64,000 nt of DNA from Anthoceros angustus (taxonomy: Eukaryota; Streptophyta; Anthocerotopsida; Anthocerotales; Anthocerotaceae). The position numbers and the translations under genes are program-made. The DNA lies in the NCBI GenBank assembly GCA_010909165.1, contig MU008155.1, forward strand, positions 1,364,001-1,428,000, written 5' to 3'. The notes beneath the pieces are model-generated. The model saw only the letters and a list, made by a program, of their open reading frames with translations. It was not told the DNA's origin and ran no database searches. Shown here piece after piece: positions 33,474-44,472 of the stretch. The first letter of the stretch is position 1; every line of letters starts with the position of its first letter.

Positions 33474-34085
33474 CTAAGCAACAGGCAGCAAGACTTCATT
33501 GGTCTTCAGAAAGCTAAGAGTGAAAGGTGGGTTGTATCTAGCCAGGATGGAGTCCCCAGTGACCGTATACCCTGCCTGCTGCAAAGCTTCCCTCAGCCTC
33601 TCCCGTTTCTTCTCCACCAGCTGCTCACTTGCCGACCCAGAGAAGGTGATCACGCCAAACTTCCTGCCCGGAATCTCCCTTATGGCTACGGCTTCATCAG
33701 TGGGTTTAGGAACATTCTGGAGGTTGTAATTGGAAGGCAGAATAAACTGCATGGTGATGAGACCCCCCTTCTCTTCTGTCACGACTGGAGCAGTCATGGC
33801 AATTTTCTCTGCCTTGGCCTGCTGGGTGATGACGGGGGCTGTCATGGCTATCTTCTCTGCCTCCCCTTCCTTCGCTCCTGTCGACTTAACATTCTTCGGG
33901 TTACCCAGAGCTCCTATGAAATTTGCCAGCGTCATAAACGCTTTGCCCTCTTTAACTTGGGCTGGGTCGTAGGAAGTTTCTGCGATCAGCCAAGGCTCAT
34001 ATTCTCTTATCTCGTAGTCGGCTTCCTTGGCTACCACAGTGTACTTGGGAGTCTCTACAGTAATCCTGCCCAATACCATACCCAT
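33474..34085 (-). CDS. SOUL-family haem-binding protein
   Basis: SOUL/HBP proteins bind haem or tetrapyrroles. The single minus-strand exon encodes 203 residues. I chose the ATG at 34085 because it gives MGMVLGRITVETPKYTV, the conserved start of cytosolic plant SOUL-1-type proteins, with no transit peptide. Family blocks are DYEIREYEPWLIAE, FMTLANFIGALGNP, two copies of EKIAMTAPV (separated by ITQQAKA), MQFILPS, VAIREIPGRKFGVITFSG and GDSILARYNPPFTL. The duplicated MTAPV block is normal for the family. This is the last gene of the island before repeat DNA resumes. Ligand and role are inferred from the family only. Confidence 0.93.
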   Translation of the reverse strand: MGMVLGRITVETPKYTVVAKEADYEIREYEPWLIAETSYDPAQVKEGKAFMTLANFIGALGNPKNVKSTGAKEGEAEKIAMTAPVITQQAKAEKIAMTAPVVTEEKGGLITMQFILPSNYNLQNVPKPTDEAVAIREIPGRKFGVITFSGSASEQLVEKKRERLREALQQAGYTVTGDSILARYNPPFTLSFLKTNEVLLPVA

Positions 34086-34719
34086 TCTGGAGAACGTAGT
34101 TCCTGGCTCCTGCCAACAACCCACTCTCAGCTCCACACTTTCGGTCTTTCCGACTCAACCATGACACAAGCATCACACAAACATAGTACTGGCAGCCTTT
34201 ACAACTCACAGCAACCTCGGTGTGCCCCCGTTGTCTCGTCCACTCGGTCTCGGACCTGATGAATCCGATGAAGTTTCGTTTGAAACAGCACGTGAGTGAG
34301 TGACCTACCCGCTCTGAAAGAAACCACTCCTTTTCCCGTGCCTTAGTTTGACACCACAAGTACCTCGGAGCTCGAGCCTATGTTACCCGTCCACGTTGTA
34401 GCGAACCAGCTGACATGGCAGGGCGCGATGTCAAAATTTAAATACAATTAAATCTGCTTAACGTCATGAGGTGTTCTCGATCTTTACTTAAGGCTCAGGA
34501 TGCCTAGTCCCATGATGGCTCAGATCTTGACCAACAAAACCCTCACCTCCCTCTTTACTTTCTCCTTACTTTTGAGTCGTCTAGATCTGTGTGGGCTGAT
34601 GGCTCTATTTCTTGTTGGTATGTCAAGACCTCCATGTGGCTGAAGCCATACTACTTTAGTCCTTCTACTCTCCCTATTTGGCCACCCTTCAATTACCCGA
34701 TTCCCTCCCTACACCAGGG
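34086..34719. other. SOUL gene 5' region and island boundary
   Basis: No gene is recognised. The sequence becomes C/T-rich on the plus strand toward the minisatellite array. Confidence 0.4.
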
Positions 34720-35042
34720 GCTCTTTAGTGGGTTCAATGGGTTGTTCCCCATCGGCTCTCTTTGCCCATCGGCTCTCTAGAGGGTAGTGGGGGCTCTCTA
34801 GTGGGTAGTGGGTTATTCCCCATCAGCTCTCTAGTGGGTTGTTCCCCATCGTCGGCTCTTTAGTGGTTGTGGTAGTGGGTTGTTCTCCCATTGGGGCATC
34901 ATTAGCTCTCTAGTGGGTTGATCCCCCATCATCGACTCTCTTGTGGGTTGTTCCCCCATCGTCGTTCCCCATCGACGGCTCTGTAGTGGGTTGGGGATAA
35001 AGGGTTGTTCCCCCATTAGCGGCTCTCTAGTGGGTTGGGGGT
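34720..35042 (+). repeat. Minisatellite array, left
   Basis: Irregular tandem copies of a unit built from GGCTCTCTAGTGGG and TTGTTCCCCATC. At least nine partial units occur, with variable GTCG, ATCA or TTAG inserts between CCATC and CTCT. The same unit occurs in the opposite orientation at 61.97-62.66 kb. Read from outside inward, both arrays have the same polarity, as expected of termini or subterminal repeats of one element. Confidence 0.8.
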
Positions 35043-35051
35043 TAACATGGT

Positions 35052-35073
35052 AATTCTGTAAGGAGGTTAATAT
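35052..35073 (+). repeat. Inner inverted repeat, left arm
   Basis: A 22-bp block starting AATTCTGTAAGGAGGTTAAT sits at the inner edge of the left minisatellite array. Its exact reverse complement lies at 61951-61972 at the inner edge of the right array. The flanking AACA.GG also matches. Confidence 0.75.
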
Positions 35074-36074
35074 GCACCATGGGGGTTTTCTGCCTTTTAA
35101 CGGTTTTTTTCGTTGATATTTGTCACTTTTACTTTTATTCGTAGGCAATGAGGGTTTCCAATGGGTCTCCATTTATGGTTTTGAATCGTGTGGTCCAAAA
35201 ATGCCTCAAAAAATAGGGTGTTCATCTGCCGTGCACACAAATTTCGTGTATCGATGAAGGAGGCAAAGGGTTTTGATAATCCCTCATACATCCATTTGGC
35301 TCCATTTCGGACCCGTATGGGACGTCCGTTTGTGCAGGTGATGATGAAGACCGATGAGCAAATCCCGGCAACTCAGCGCGAAAAACATGGTGCGCGGGTC
35401 CTTTTTTATTAAGTACAACTCGCCTGCCGTAAGTACAATGGTCCAGGGTCAATGTGGGGCCCTGTTTTCTGGAAAACACAATTCTAATCGCTGTTATGGG
35501 GCCGCCGACCGGCGCCTCTTCACTCCTCGCCCATGGACACCTTTGACCGTGTAATTGTGGCCCCATTGTACACGAGGAAGAGAAATAGTGTTCCCCACTT
35601 GCCGGGTGAACTGTAACATGCAAAGAAGTCATACATCGAGACAGTCACTTGAGGACCGCCTATGGACATACAAACAACGCTCGTTTGGTTAACGCTTCTC
35701 GCAATGCGTCTTGCATGAACACCATCTTCCATCGATGTCTCGTCGTATGGATTTGTCGCTATGCTTAGGAAGGCTGGTTTCCACGCTGGTCTTTGTAATA
35801 ATAATGACTAAACTTGGAAGACAACGGTTTCGTTAAGTGCGGGCTGGGAAAAATAGCGTTCCACGGACAATAACAGAATTTGGAGAATCTATTGAAACTT
35901 ATTGAGAGGAAGGGAAGAAAAAACGTGTCCACATAAGACAAAACATCTTGGCACATATGTTCATGAACTCCAGTCGTCTTCTGAATTCGCGCCGTCATCA
36001 TCGCAAGGCTCTGCATCACCACCACTATCTTCACTATCTTTTGGGCCACTTTGGCTAGTCAGATGAAGCGCAAT

Positions 36075-36767
36075 TCATTTAATTTTAGTCGATCGCCTTC
36101 TTGTCCACAAAGATATAAATGTTTGCGAGCATTCAAGTTGAAACCATAATATATGATCACGCTTTTGTTCACAAAAACCTTTGTATGCTTTTGTGCAAAT
36201 TAGCTTTCCTCCTTTTTCCCGATTGTCACACTGGGTCCCTTCATGTCGGATTATAAATTCTTCAACATACCTTCCTTCATACGCATCTGTGTGCTCAGTC
36301 ATGTACCAATGAACGACAAAGTGAGGATCTGGTGCATCTAAGTGAACATCAATGACCCTGCCAATCCAAAACGGCCTGTTCTGTCTGTCAGTGGTACATG
36401 GGACTGCAATAAACATGTCTTTCCTTATTTCCGCAATGTCACCATTCAACCGTGCAGTTTCTTGTTCTTGTCTAACAACGGTTTGATATGCACCAAGGTA
36501 CATATCCCGTTGGGGAAGGTCCCTGAGTAAAGCCTCCTCTAGCAACGCCTCATCGTGCACGTGAAGAACTCGGCCGCTTTCCACTTCAACTGAAAACCAC
36601 TTCCATGCGCCTTGGAGTGCGAGCCCTATATTATTCTCCACAATAACGATCTCCTCTTGGTCCACCCAAAATTCTTCCCACCATTTATATTCCTCTGCGG
36701 TGACATATGGTCTAAGCGCCGAGAGGCCCTCCTTCAAGTGAGCCACACCTCGGTTGGGGATAACCAC
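36075..36767 (-). pseudogene. DUF7869-type protein, C-terminal part (distal copy)
   Basis: This 230-codon minus-strand frame begins within the conserved HLKEGLSALRPYVTAEEYKW region and continues through a domain with RPFWIGRVIDV and HFVVHWYMTEH (BAH- or chromo-like in appearance) to a stop. It belongs to the same protein as the frame at 38485-39381 but was separated from it by tandem duplication. It is more complete than the proximal copy. In a normal gene only one such tail would exist. Confidence 0.7.
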
Positions 36768-38110
36768 GACGATGTGCCTTTCTTATCACGGCACGAAGGG
36801 ATGTCCCGTGCGCGGTTACGCCGGATGGGACAAACTTCAAAAACTCCAAACCGCCCGCTTTCCCATTGTGGCGATGTCGAATATTGTTTGCTTCTAATGA
36901 CCGCCACAAGGCCACGGCCGTTTTTCTTCTCTTGTAATTTTGAATCGTGTGGTCCAAAATGCCTCAAAAATAGGGTGTTCATCCGCTGCACACAAATTTC
37001 GTGTATCGATGTAGGAGGCAAAGGGTTTGATAACCCCTCATACATCCATTTGGCTCCATTTCGGACCCGGATGGGACGCCTTGTGCAGTGATGATGAAGA
37101 CCGATGAGCAAAACCCGCAACTCGCGAAAAACATGGTGCGCGGGTCCTTTTTCCATTAAGTACAACTCTCGCCGCAAGTACAATGGTCGAGGGTCAATGG
37201 GGCCCTGTTTTCGGAAAACACAATTTAATGTTAAAGAGCGGGCGCCGACCGCGCCTTCACCTCGCCCATGGACACCTTTGACGGTGTAAGCCCATTGTAC
37301 ACGAGGAAGAGAAATAGTGTTCCCCGGGTGAACCGTAATACGCAGAAGTCATGCATCGAGTCACTGAGGACCGGCCTATGGACATACAAACAACGCTCGT
37401 TTGGTTAACGCTTTCGCAATGCGTGCATGAACACCATCTTCCATCGATGTCTCCTCGTATGGATTTGTCGCTATGCTTAGGAAGGCTGGTTTCCACGCTG
37501 GTCTTTGTAATAATAATAATGACTAAACTTGGAAGACAACGGTTTTCGGGGCGGGAAAAATAGCCTTCCACATAATAACAGATTTGGAGAATCTATTGAA
37601 ACTTATTGAGAGGAAGGAAGAAAAACGTGTCCACATAAGACAAAACATCTTGGCACATATATGTTCATGAACTCCTGCTCGAATTCGCCATCATCGCAAG
37701 GCTGCATCACCACCACTATCTTCACTATCTTCCGGGCCACTTTGGCTAGGGGTCAGAGAAGCGCAATTCATTTAATTTTAGTCGCCTTCTTGTCCACAAA
37801 GATATAAATGTTTGCGAGCATTCAAGTTGAAACCATAATATATGATCACGCTTTTGTTCACAAAAACCTTTTGTACGCTTTTGTGCAAATTAGCTTTCCT
37901 CCTTTTTCCCGATTGGTCACACCGTTCCCTTCATGTCGGATTATAAATTCTTCAACATACCTTCCTTCATACGCATCGTGCTACCATGTACCAATGAACG
38001 ACAAAGTGAGGATCCGGTGCATCTAAGTGAACATCAATGACCGCCAATCCAAAACGGCCTGCTCTGGTGGTCAGGACCGCAATGAACATGTCTTTCCTTA
38101 TTTCCAAATG

Positions 38111-38503
38111 TCACCATTCAACCGCAGCTTGTTCTTGTCTAACAACGGTTTGATATGCACCAAGGTACATATCCTGCTGGGGAAGGTCCCCGAGTAAAGC
38201 CTCCTCTAGCAACGCCTCGTGCACGTGAAGAACCTCGCTGCTTTCCACTTCAATCCGCAAAAACCACTTCCATGCGTCCTGGAGTGCGAGCCCTATATTA
38301 TTCTCCACAATAACAGCGATCTCCTCTTGGTCCACCCAAAATTCTTCCCACCATTTATATTCCTCTGCAATGACATATGGTCTAAGCGCCGAGAGGCCCT
38401 CCTTCAAGTGAGCCACACCTTCGGTTGGGGATAACCCTGACGACGTGCCTTTCTTATCACAGGCACGAAGGGATGTCACCCGCGTTACGTCCGGATGGGA
38501 CAA
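38111..38503 (-). pseudogene. DUF7869-type protein, C-terminal part (proximal copy)
   Basis: This is the proximal copy of the C-terminal region, containing HLKEGLSALRPYVIAEEYKW and MYLGAYQTVVRQEQ. It then loses frame before the RPFWIGRV-type domain because of short deletions. It overlaps the end of the main DUF7869 frame by a few codons in another frame, so one indel separates them. Confidence 0.7.
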
Positions 38504-39381
38504 ACTTCAAAAACTCCAAACCGCCTGCTTTCCCATTGTGGCGATGTCGAATATTGTTTGCTTCTAATGACTGTCACAAGGCCACGGTCAGGTTTTTCTT
38601 CTCTTGTAATTTTGAACTGGTGCTGGAATGATAGGTTGTTCAATTTCTGCACCGCAGCACCGTATGCTTGGCGTCCATCCCCTTGTCGTAACGGCCAAAC
38701 ATAGGAGCGGAAGTCTGGAACCTCCGTTAATACCTTCACATCTGGTGTTGGAGTGTACGCCTCTTTCAAAATTGCCGCCAATGCGGGGAGAGTATGAGCT
38801 TCCCTGTGTTTCAAGCTCTTTGAAAAACATGAAAACATTTGGTCAATTTGATCATGAGTATGTCCAACGAGAAGAAACCCCACCTTTACTTTCTCAAAAG
38901 TTCCCATATCCACTAACATGTTCAGATATGCAAAAAGAAGTTGATTCTTGTTCTCTCGACAAGTGTTGTCCAATTGCAAGTATAAAACCTTCGGTAATAC
39001 TCCTTCATAGTTGTGTATCACATCCTGTATAACAGTGATAGTCAAATTGGCGTCGTTTCTCAAATTTGCGTAATGCAAGAAGGCCCTCGCTTTATACGTG
39101 TAGTTGTGAATCATACACCCAACTACGTGGACAGAGATGCGGGACTCCTCATCCAGGTTCTTCGGCCACCTCAAAAAGTGTGGTACCTCAGTTTTCTTCT
39201 GGTCCATTCCATCTATAGACAGTAATATGTACTTATGCGGATCTCTGTAACTTTTGCTCCTGTGTTTGGCCATCTTCGTCTGCTCGCAAAGACACGATGT
39301 GCCCCATGACGATATTTCATCACATAAAACAAGAACTTCATGGAGTCGGCCAAAATCCATTCTTGCAAACACTCTAGTCAT
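38485..39381 (-). CDS. DUF7869-type putative transposase, central domain
   Basis: The uninterrupted 298-codon minus-strand frame contains the hallmarks of the DUF7869 family, which is abundant in repeat-rich algal and animal genomes: LLSIDGMDQKKTEVPHF (near residue 51), VLYLQLDNTCRENKNQLLF (near residue 133) and FLLVGHTHDQIDQMFSCFS (near residue 172). The conserved Asp residues in DGMDQ, LDNTCREN and HTHDQID suggest an RNase H-like nuclease, hence a transposase; that is inference. An upstream exon probably lies at 39766-40260, and the C-terminal part lies in the duplicated 3' segment. The frame is open, so this domain could still be made. Confidence 0.7.
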   Translation of the reverse strand: MTRVFARMDFGRLHEVLVLCDEISSWGTSCLCEQTKMAKHRSKSYRDPHKYILLSIDGMDQKKTEVPHFLRWPKNLDEESRISVHVVGCMIHNYTYKARAFLHYANLRNDANLTITVIQDVIHNYEGVLPKVLYLQLDNTCRENKNQLLFAYLNMLVDMGTFEKVKVGFLLVGHTHDQIDQMFSCFSKSLKHREAHTLPALAAILKEAYTPTPDVKVLTEVPDFRSYVWPLRQGDGRQAYGAAVQKLNNLSFQHQFKITREEKPDRGLVTVIRSKQYSTSPQWESRRFGVFEVCPIRT

Positions 39382-39765
39382 GCCCTCTCATTTATCATTA
39401 CACATATACTTCACATGAGGGCTTTTTTGGTGTAGGTGGGAGCCAAGGTCGATTATGGAGTTCCACCCAAGGGTTTCGTGGGACACAGGGGCACGCCGGC
39501 AAGGAGAACTATTGAGTGGGAGGGGGGGGCGGCCTCCGCCACTGCAAGGAGGAGGAGGAGGGAGGAGGGAGGAGGAGGAGAGCACAACTCATCCACTGAG
39601 GCCGCCCCCTCATGAAAGAGGGAGGGGCCGCCACTCTCTTGTGATATAAGGGGGGGCGCCGGCCGACCTGCTTAACCAAACCTCCATCCAGTAAGGCGCC
39701 CAAACCTCCAAGCAGTACGGCACCGACACCTAGGACCAGTACGGCCACGACAAACCGCAGGTAGT
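39382..39765 (-). other. GC-rich spacer, probable intron
   Basis: Lies between two coding parts of the DUF7869-type gene. It contains a GGA/GGAGG-rich run at about 39520-39590 and no conserved coding sequence. Confidence 0.4.
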
Positions 39766-40260
39766 TCACACAAAAAAGGTTAGAAAGGACAGCATGCAGA
39801 GGAACAAGAGTGCCCAGTACCTTGATCGACCTTCTGTGTTGAGTTCCGTATAGTTGTCTTCAATCCTGCGCAAAGCGAGCATGTCGAGAACCGGTTTGAC
39901 TTTGGGATCTTCACTCTGCTGTAGTTGCATTTCCATAGCTTTAAGAACCACGTAGGTGACATATATCGAGCCCCGACCTTCGCACTCTCGTTTGTACAGT
40001 AACCATATTTCTAATTTTGTGTACGTGTCGGGAAGATTGAAAACCTCCACATTTGGGAGCCTCTCAGCCATGTACATAAAAGTACTGTCCATCCAAGCTA
40101 TGGCCCCTAGCGCATGCGGAGACTGTTGTATGGGGTTTGTTCTGAAACCATCCCACGGTGAGTTCTGAAGAACTCTAGCCTTCAACTCCTCATACCTGAT
40201 GTGTCCCACACAATAAACCCTTCTGAAAGCCTTCAGACAACATCGACGGAACACTCCCAT
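39766..40260 (-). CDS. DUF7869-type protein, upstream exon
   Basis: This 164-codon minus-strand frame contains GVFRRCCLKAFRRVYCVGHI, a Cys-rich motif typical of the region preceding the DUF7869 core, then ALGAIAWMDSTFMYMAERLP and DTYTKLEIWLLYKREC. The C-terminal end (LLFLCMLSFLTFFV) probably reads into intron. It is collinear with the core domain frame 0.4 kb downstream. Confidence 0.55.
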   Translation of the reverse strand: MGVFRRCCLKAFRRVYCVGHIRYEELKARVLQNSPWDGFRTNPIQQSPHALGAIAWMDSTFMYMAERLPNVEVFNLPDTYTKLEIWLLYKRECEGRGSIYVTYVVLKAMEMQLQQSEDPKVKPVLDMLALRRIEDNYTELNTEGRSRYWALLFLCMLSFLTFFV

Positions 40261-41741
40261 AACATGAGTGACAACTTTTCCTTTATCATTGGTCCTCGTC
40301 GCGATGGACTAGAGATCAAGGAATGTCTCGCTCTTGTCTCGCACATTCTTATGAATCTATACCGCTCTTGAAATCTTTCTTTCACACGCAAGCACATCCG
40401 ATTGCAACAAGGTTTTAGTCACCGACAATGTCCACTTCACTCTTCCTCAACGACACGCCGGCTGCCGACATAACGCAGACGAGTCCTTTGACGTCGCAAT
40501 GTCTCGCTCAAAGGTTTCGTGAAACGATCTTTGCACATCATCCTCCGGAGGTGATTGGAAGTCGTCGCTCGATGGGACCTCTATCGGACGACCGCCTAGC
40601 TCCTCGGGACCGGTATGTTTTGCCTACCCATACCCATCGCCATGAACAAGCCACGGCGGCAATCATGCGAACATCAGCGCCCTTCAACCCCAACTCTCCT
40701 CACTGGAGGGCTGCCGTCTATGGCTGCATACAAGTTCAGGTTTCTTGGCGTCATCGGAACACCATGCGGCATACTTGGCGAAGACAATTCACGCCGGCGT
40801 CTTTCCCGCACAAGTGACATCCACTCACGACTTCCCACAATGTGCTATAACGGACTCTTCACCAAGCCCCTTAACACACTAACCTTGCGGAGGATGGCGA
40901 GGCAGAGGTGGCGGTGGGTTTAAAAGAGCAAGCCTCCTCGCCCTTTTCTGGGAGTCCACTGCAGGCCTCAAGTATCGGGAGGGTTCTTCTACATAAGCCG
41001 ATGCCTGCGTGCAAATATGAACTTGCCGGGTTAACAGCAGCTGGTGATAGCACAAATGATTCAGACATGAAACACTCAGGCGCACATAGCACTCACGTCC
41101 TCCATATCGTCTGTGTGTGTCGCGCGCAACATTGCCGGTAGTCGAAGCCGTCGACAAGTCCTGCTTGCTAGACTCCTTGCAAAGAGAAATGGTTGGTAAG
41201 TGTGGTTTGCCTCGAACGCCAACTTAGTACCCATGCCTACGGCACGCGACTTCATTGCATATAACGGCGAGGAAATCCAATGAGGCAGCGGGTATCGCGG
41301 TCCGGCACGCGGGATAAGAATAACACCGCAATCGATGGATAAGTCACGGTCATAAATACATGCATAGGAGAATAAGGTCCACTTAACTACCATTTTCACA
41401 CGACATCGTGGTTTCTAACTTTGGTTAACGTGGTGAGGTAACCCTAATCGTCCAGGGGTTAAGAGTCCTTATGGTAACGGTGTTCCACTTGCTGCTGCCG
41501 CACTTAAGTAACGCCCTTCAGCGCCTGCGACGGTAACGCCCACACCGCGAGAGGCCCATCACCGTGGTGGCGGCGTGAAGGAGGGACCTACGGTGCGCCT
41601 TTGCAAAGAGCGTGTTCCGTGTCAGCGGTGCACAAGGCATCCTGCGGCGAGAACTCCACAATTTCCATTCAAGCCCAATTTGTGAGTGATGCAAACTTGT
41701 TTTCGTTTAGCTCAATTCTCAGCGGGCCTGTGCAGTGAACG
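40261..41741. other. Spacer between divergent repeat genes
   Basis: Lies between the 5' side of the DUF7869-type gene (-) and the start of the ParB-methyltransferase gene (+). Short frames occur on both strands without recognised motifs. It may contain the DUF7869 N-terminal exons (minus) and both promoters. Confidence 0.35.
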
Positions 41742-41977
41742 ATGGCAAGCGGGCGACGGAGCAAGAAGGATCTGGCAGATGCGGCGGCGCTGCCAGCTGA
41801 CCTCCTCCCCAAGAAATCCAGGCGGAGTAAGCGGCGGCTAGTGCACCGAGGGACTTGGGAGGCATCGCGGCGATCGGAGGTGGTGGTGTGCAAGCCAAGG
41901 GTGGGCATGCATCGGGCAAGCGAAATCCGCTAGCTCGACGCCCCGAAGGCCAGACAACGGTGGAAAGAGGGGAGCCG

Positions 41978-44472
41978 GAGTGGAGAAGTCACAAAAGCCC
42001 CGAAGCCTGCGCGCCGCCCATTCCTTCGCCTTCACCTACGAGGAGACTGTGATCATTCGGCGTCGAATGCTCGATGGATCCTGCTAATGCTGAGAAAGAT
42101 TGGATGGTGACATGATGCGAGCCGAGGATGAGAACGCTCGGACTCCACTATTGAAATTGTGGATCATGGGTTATAGGGGAGCATTGCCTAACCAAAGAGC
42201 GAGGGCTGGATGGGTAGTATGGGCGACCACGGACATGGACGAAGAACCTTGTTCACGTTGTTTTGCACAACAAGGCCTCGTGGAGTTTGACGCAGTGATT
42301 CAAGACCCTCAAATGTATAGGGCGTATGAGCTCGTCTGGGTTTCATGCTAAGAAATGTGGTCCTCCCGAGCTTGTCGAGGTATTTCGAAGCAATGTGGCA
42401 ACCGTGTAAGTACGTATATGCCATGGACATGTAAATTTTGTTTTGTTGAGTTTGTGTCTCTGATGATGTGCTTACTCCTCTGATTTCCATCATGTTTCTT
42501 CAGCCACCCTGTAGGAAGAGCTCTTATCGATCACAGTGTGGAAAGGTGTCTGACCTGTAGCACAGCGCGTATTGTCTATGAGGAGAGCGAGAGAGCAACA
42601 GAATGAGGATGATGCGATAGCAGTGCAGGATGCGATAGTGAATGGACCATCCGACGAGGATGATGGCCCGATCCATGTGCCGGGTCATTCAGATGGAGAA
42701 GGGTCAGCGACCAAGACGAGGATAGGGATGCGAGGACATCCTCAACTTTGCGACTTTGTTCCTACCGTCCGCATCGATGCGGATGACAATCGGGCGCCGG
42801 CCGGCGCCCGACTCCGGATGGGGAAGACTGATGACCCCAAACCCAAAGGTTTGTCCAGCCTGCTGGGGGAGATGGACTAGGCGCCGGCCGGCCGGCCGGC
42901 CGGCCGGCGGTGCCACGCACTCGCACCAAGAAGGAGGAGAGATCGGGCGCCGGGCGGCTGGGAAGAGGAGCCAGGCAATGATGTGGTGGAGCGAGGTGGA
43001 AGCGGAAGAGCACCTACGGATGTCTCGCGCGGAGAAGCAGCATGGCGTGGCGCAGTGTAGTGGGAAGAAGAAGTCAAGAGAGATGGAAAAGGGGACCATC
43101 CGGAAAACATTGCCACTGCTCATGTTCTTTCAGACGAGGAAAGGCCGGAGGATGCTATCGAGATGCACTTTGACACGAATTCGGGACTCGGCTTACTCCA
43201 AGAAGGTGGTTCAGAAATGATTAGTGAAGTGGAGAAGTCACAAAAGCCCAGGCGGTGCTGCAGGCGCCATTCCTTCGCCTTCACCTACGAGGAGACTGTG
43301 ATCATTCGGCGTCGAATGCTCGGATGGATCCTGCAACGAGAAAGATTGGATGGTGACACGGATGCGAGCGAGGAGGATGAGAACGCTCGACTCCACTATT
43401 GAAATTGTGGATCATGGGTTATAGGGGAGCATTGCCTAACCAAAGAGCGAGGTGGATGGGTAGTATGGGCGACCACGGACATGGACGAGAAGAACCGGTG
43501 TTCACGTTGTTTTGCACAACAAGGCCTCGGAGTTTGTGATGATTCAAGACCCTCAAATGTATAGGGCGTATGAGCTCGTCCTTGGGTTTCATGCTAAGAA
43601 ATGTGGTCCTCCCGAGCTTGTCGAGGTATTTCGAGAAGCAATGTGGCCGTGTAAGCAGATATGCCATGGACATGTAAATTTTGTTTTGTTGAGTTTGTGT
43701 CTCGATGTGCTTTCTCCTCGATTTGCATCATGTTCTTTGTTAGCCACCCAGTAGGAAGAGCTCTTATCGGTGTTGTGTGGAAAGGTGTCGACATTGTAGC
43801 ACAGTGCGTATTGTCTATGAGGAGAGCGAGAGAGCAACAGAATGAGGATGATGCGAGATAGCAGTGCAGATGCGAGATAGTGAACTGGGACCATCCGACG
43901 AGGATGATGGCCCGATCCGATGTCTTGGGTCATTCGGATGGAGAAGACCAAGATGAGGATAGGGATGCGAGGACATCATGAACTTTGCGGACCTTGTTCC
44001 TACCGTCCGCATCGATGCGGATGACAATCGGGCGCCGGCCGGCCGGCCGGCGGATGGGGAAGACTGATGACCCCAAACCCAAAGGTTTGTCCAGCCGTTG
44101 GGGGAGATGGACTAGGCGCCGCCGGCCGGCCGGCGCCCCAAGGTGCCCACCCGCACTCGCACCAAGAAGGAGGAGGAGGCGGGCGCCGGGCGGGAAGAGG
44201 AGCCAGGCGTGATGTGGTGGAGCGAGGTGGAAGCGGAAGAGCACCTACGGATGTCTCGCCGTGCGACGGAAGCGATGGCGATGTGGCGGCGGTAGTGGGA
44301 AGAAGAAGTCGAAGAGGGATAAAGGAAAAGGGGACCATCCGGAAAACATTGCCACTGTTCATGTTCTTTCAGACGAGGAAAGGCTGGAGGATGCTATCCG
44401 AGATGCAGACCCGTTGACACGAATTCGGGACTCGGCTTACTCCAAGAAGGTGGTTCAGGAAACAGTATTAGT
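41978..44472 (+). repeat. Direct tandem duplication, about 1.25 kb unit
   Basis: Copy A (41978-43219) and copy B (43220-44472) begin with GTGGAGAAGTCACAAAAGCCC and end with CTCCAAGAAGGTGGTTCAG and AGTGAAGT. The ends share microhomology (GTGGAGAAG versus GTTGGAGAA). Only copy B leads into the ParB-like frame. Confidence 0.85.
42793..42908. repeat. Palindromic GGCGCC/GGCCGGCC tracts
   Basis: A perfect-looking palindrome GGGCGCCGGCCGGCGCCC is followed 70 bp later by AGGCGCC and a (GGCC)n run. Similar tracts occur at 44029-44052 and 44113-44140 in the second copy of the duplicated unit. Their lengths differ between copies. Confidence 0.8.

Larger units (their letters stand above)
35169..38612 (-). 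repeat. Direct tandem duplication, about 1.7 kb unit
   Basis: Copy A (35169-36936) and copy B (36937-38612) both begin TTTTGAATCGTGTGGTCC and end CTCTTCTCTTGTAATTTTGAA. Each carries the 3' end of the DUF7869-type gene. Copy B is about 90 bp shorter. Most differences are homopolymer shortening or 2-8 bp losses, with few substitutions. Confidence 0.9.
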
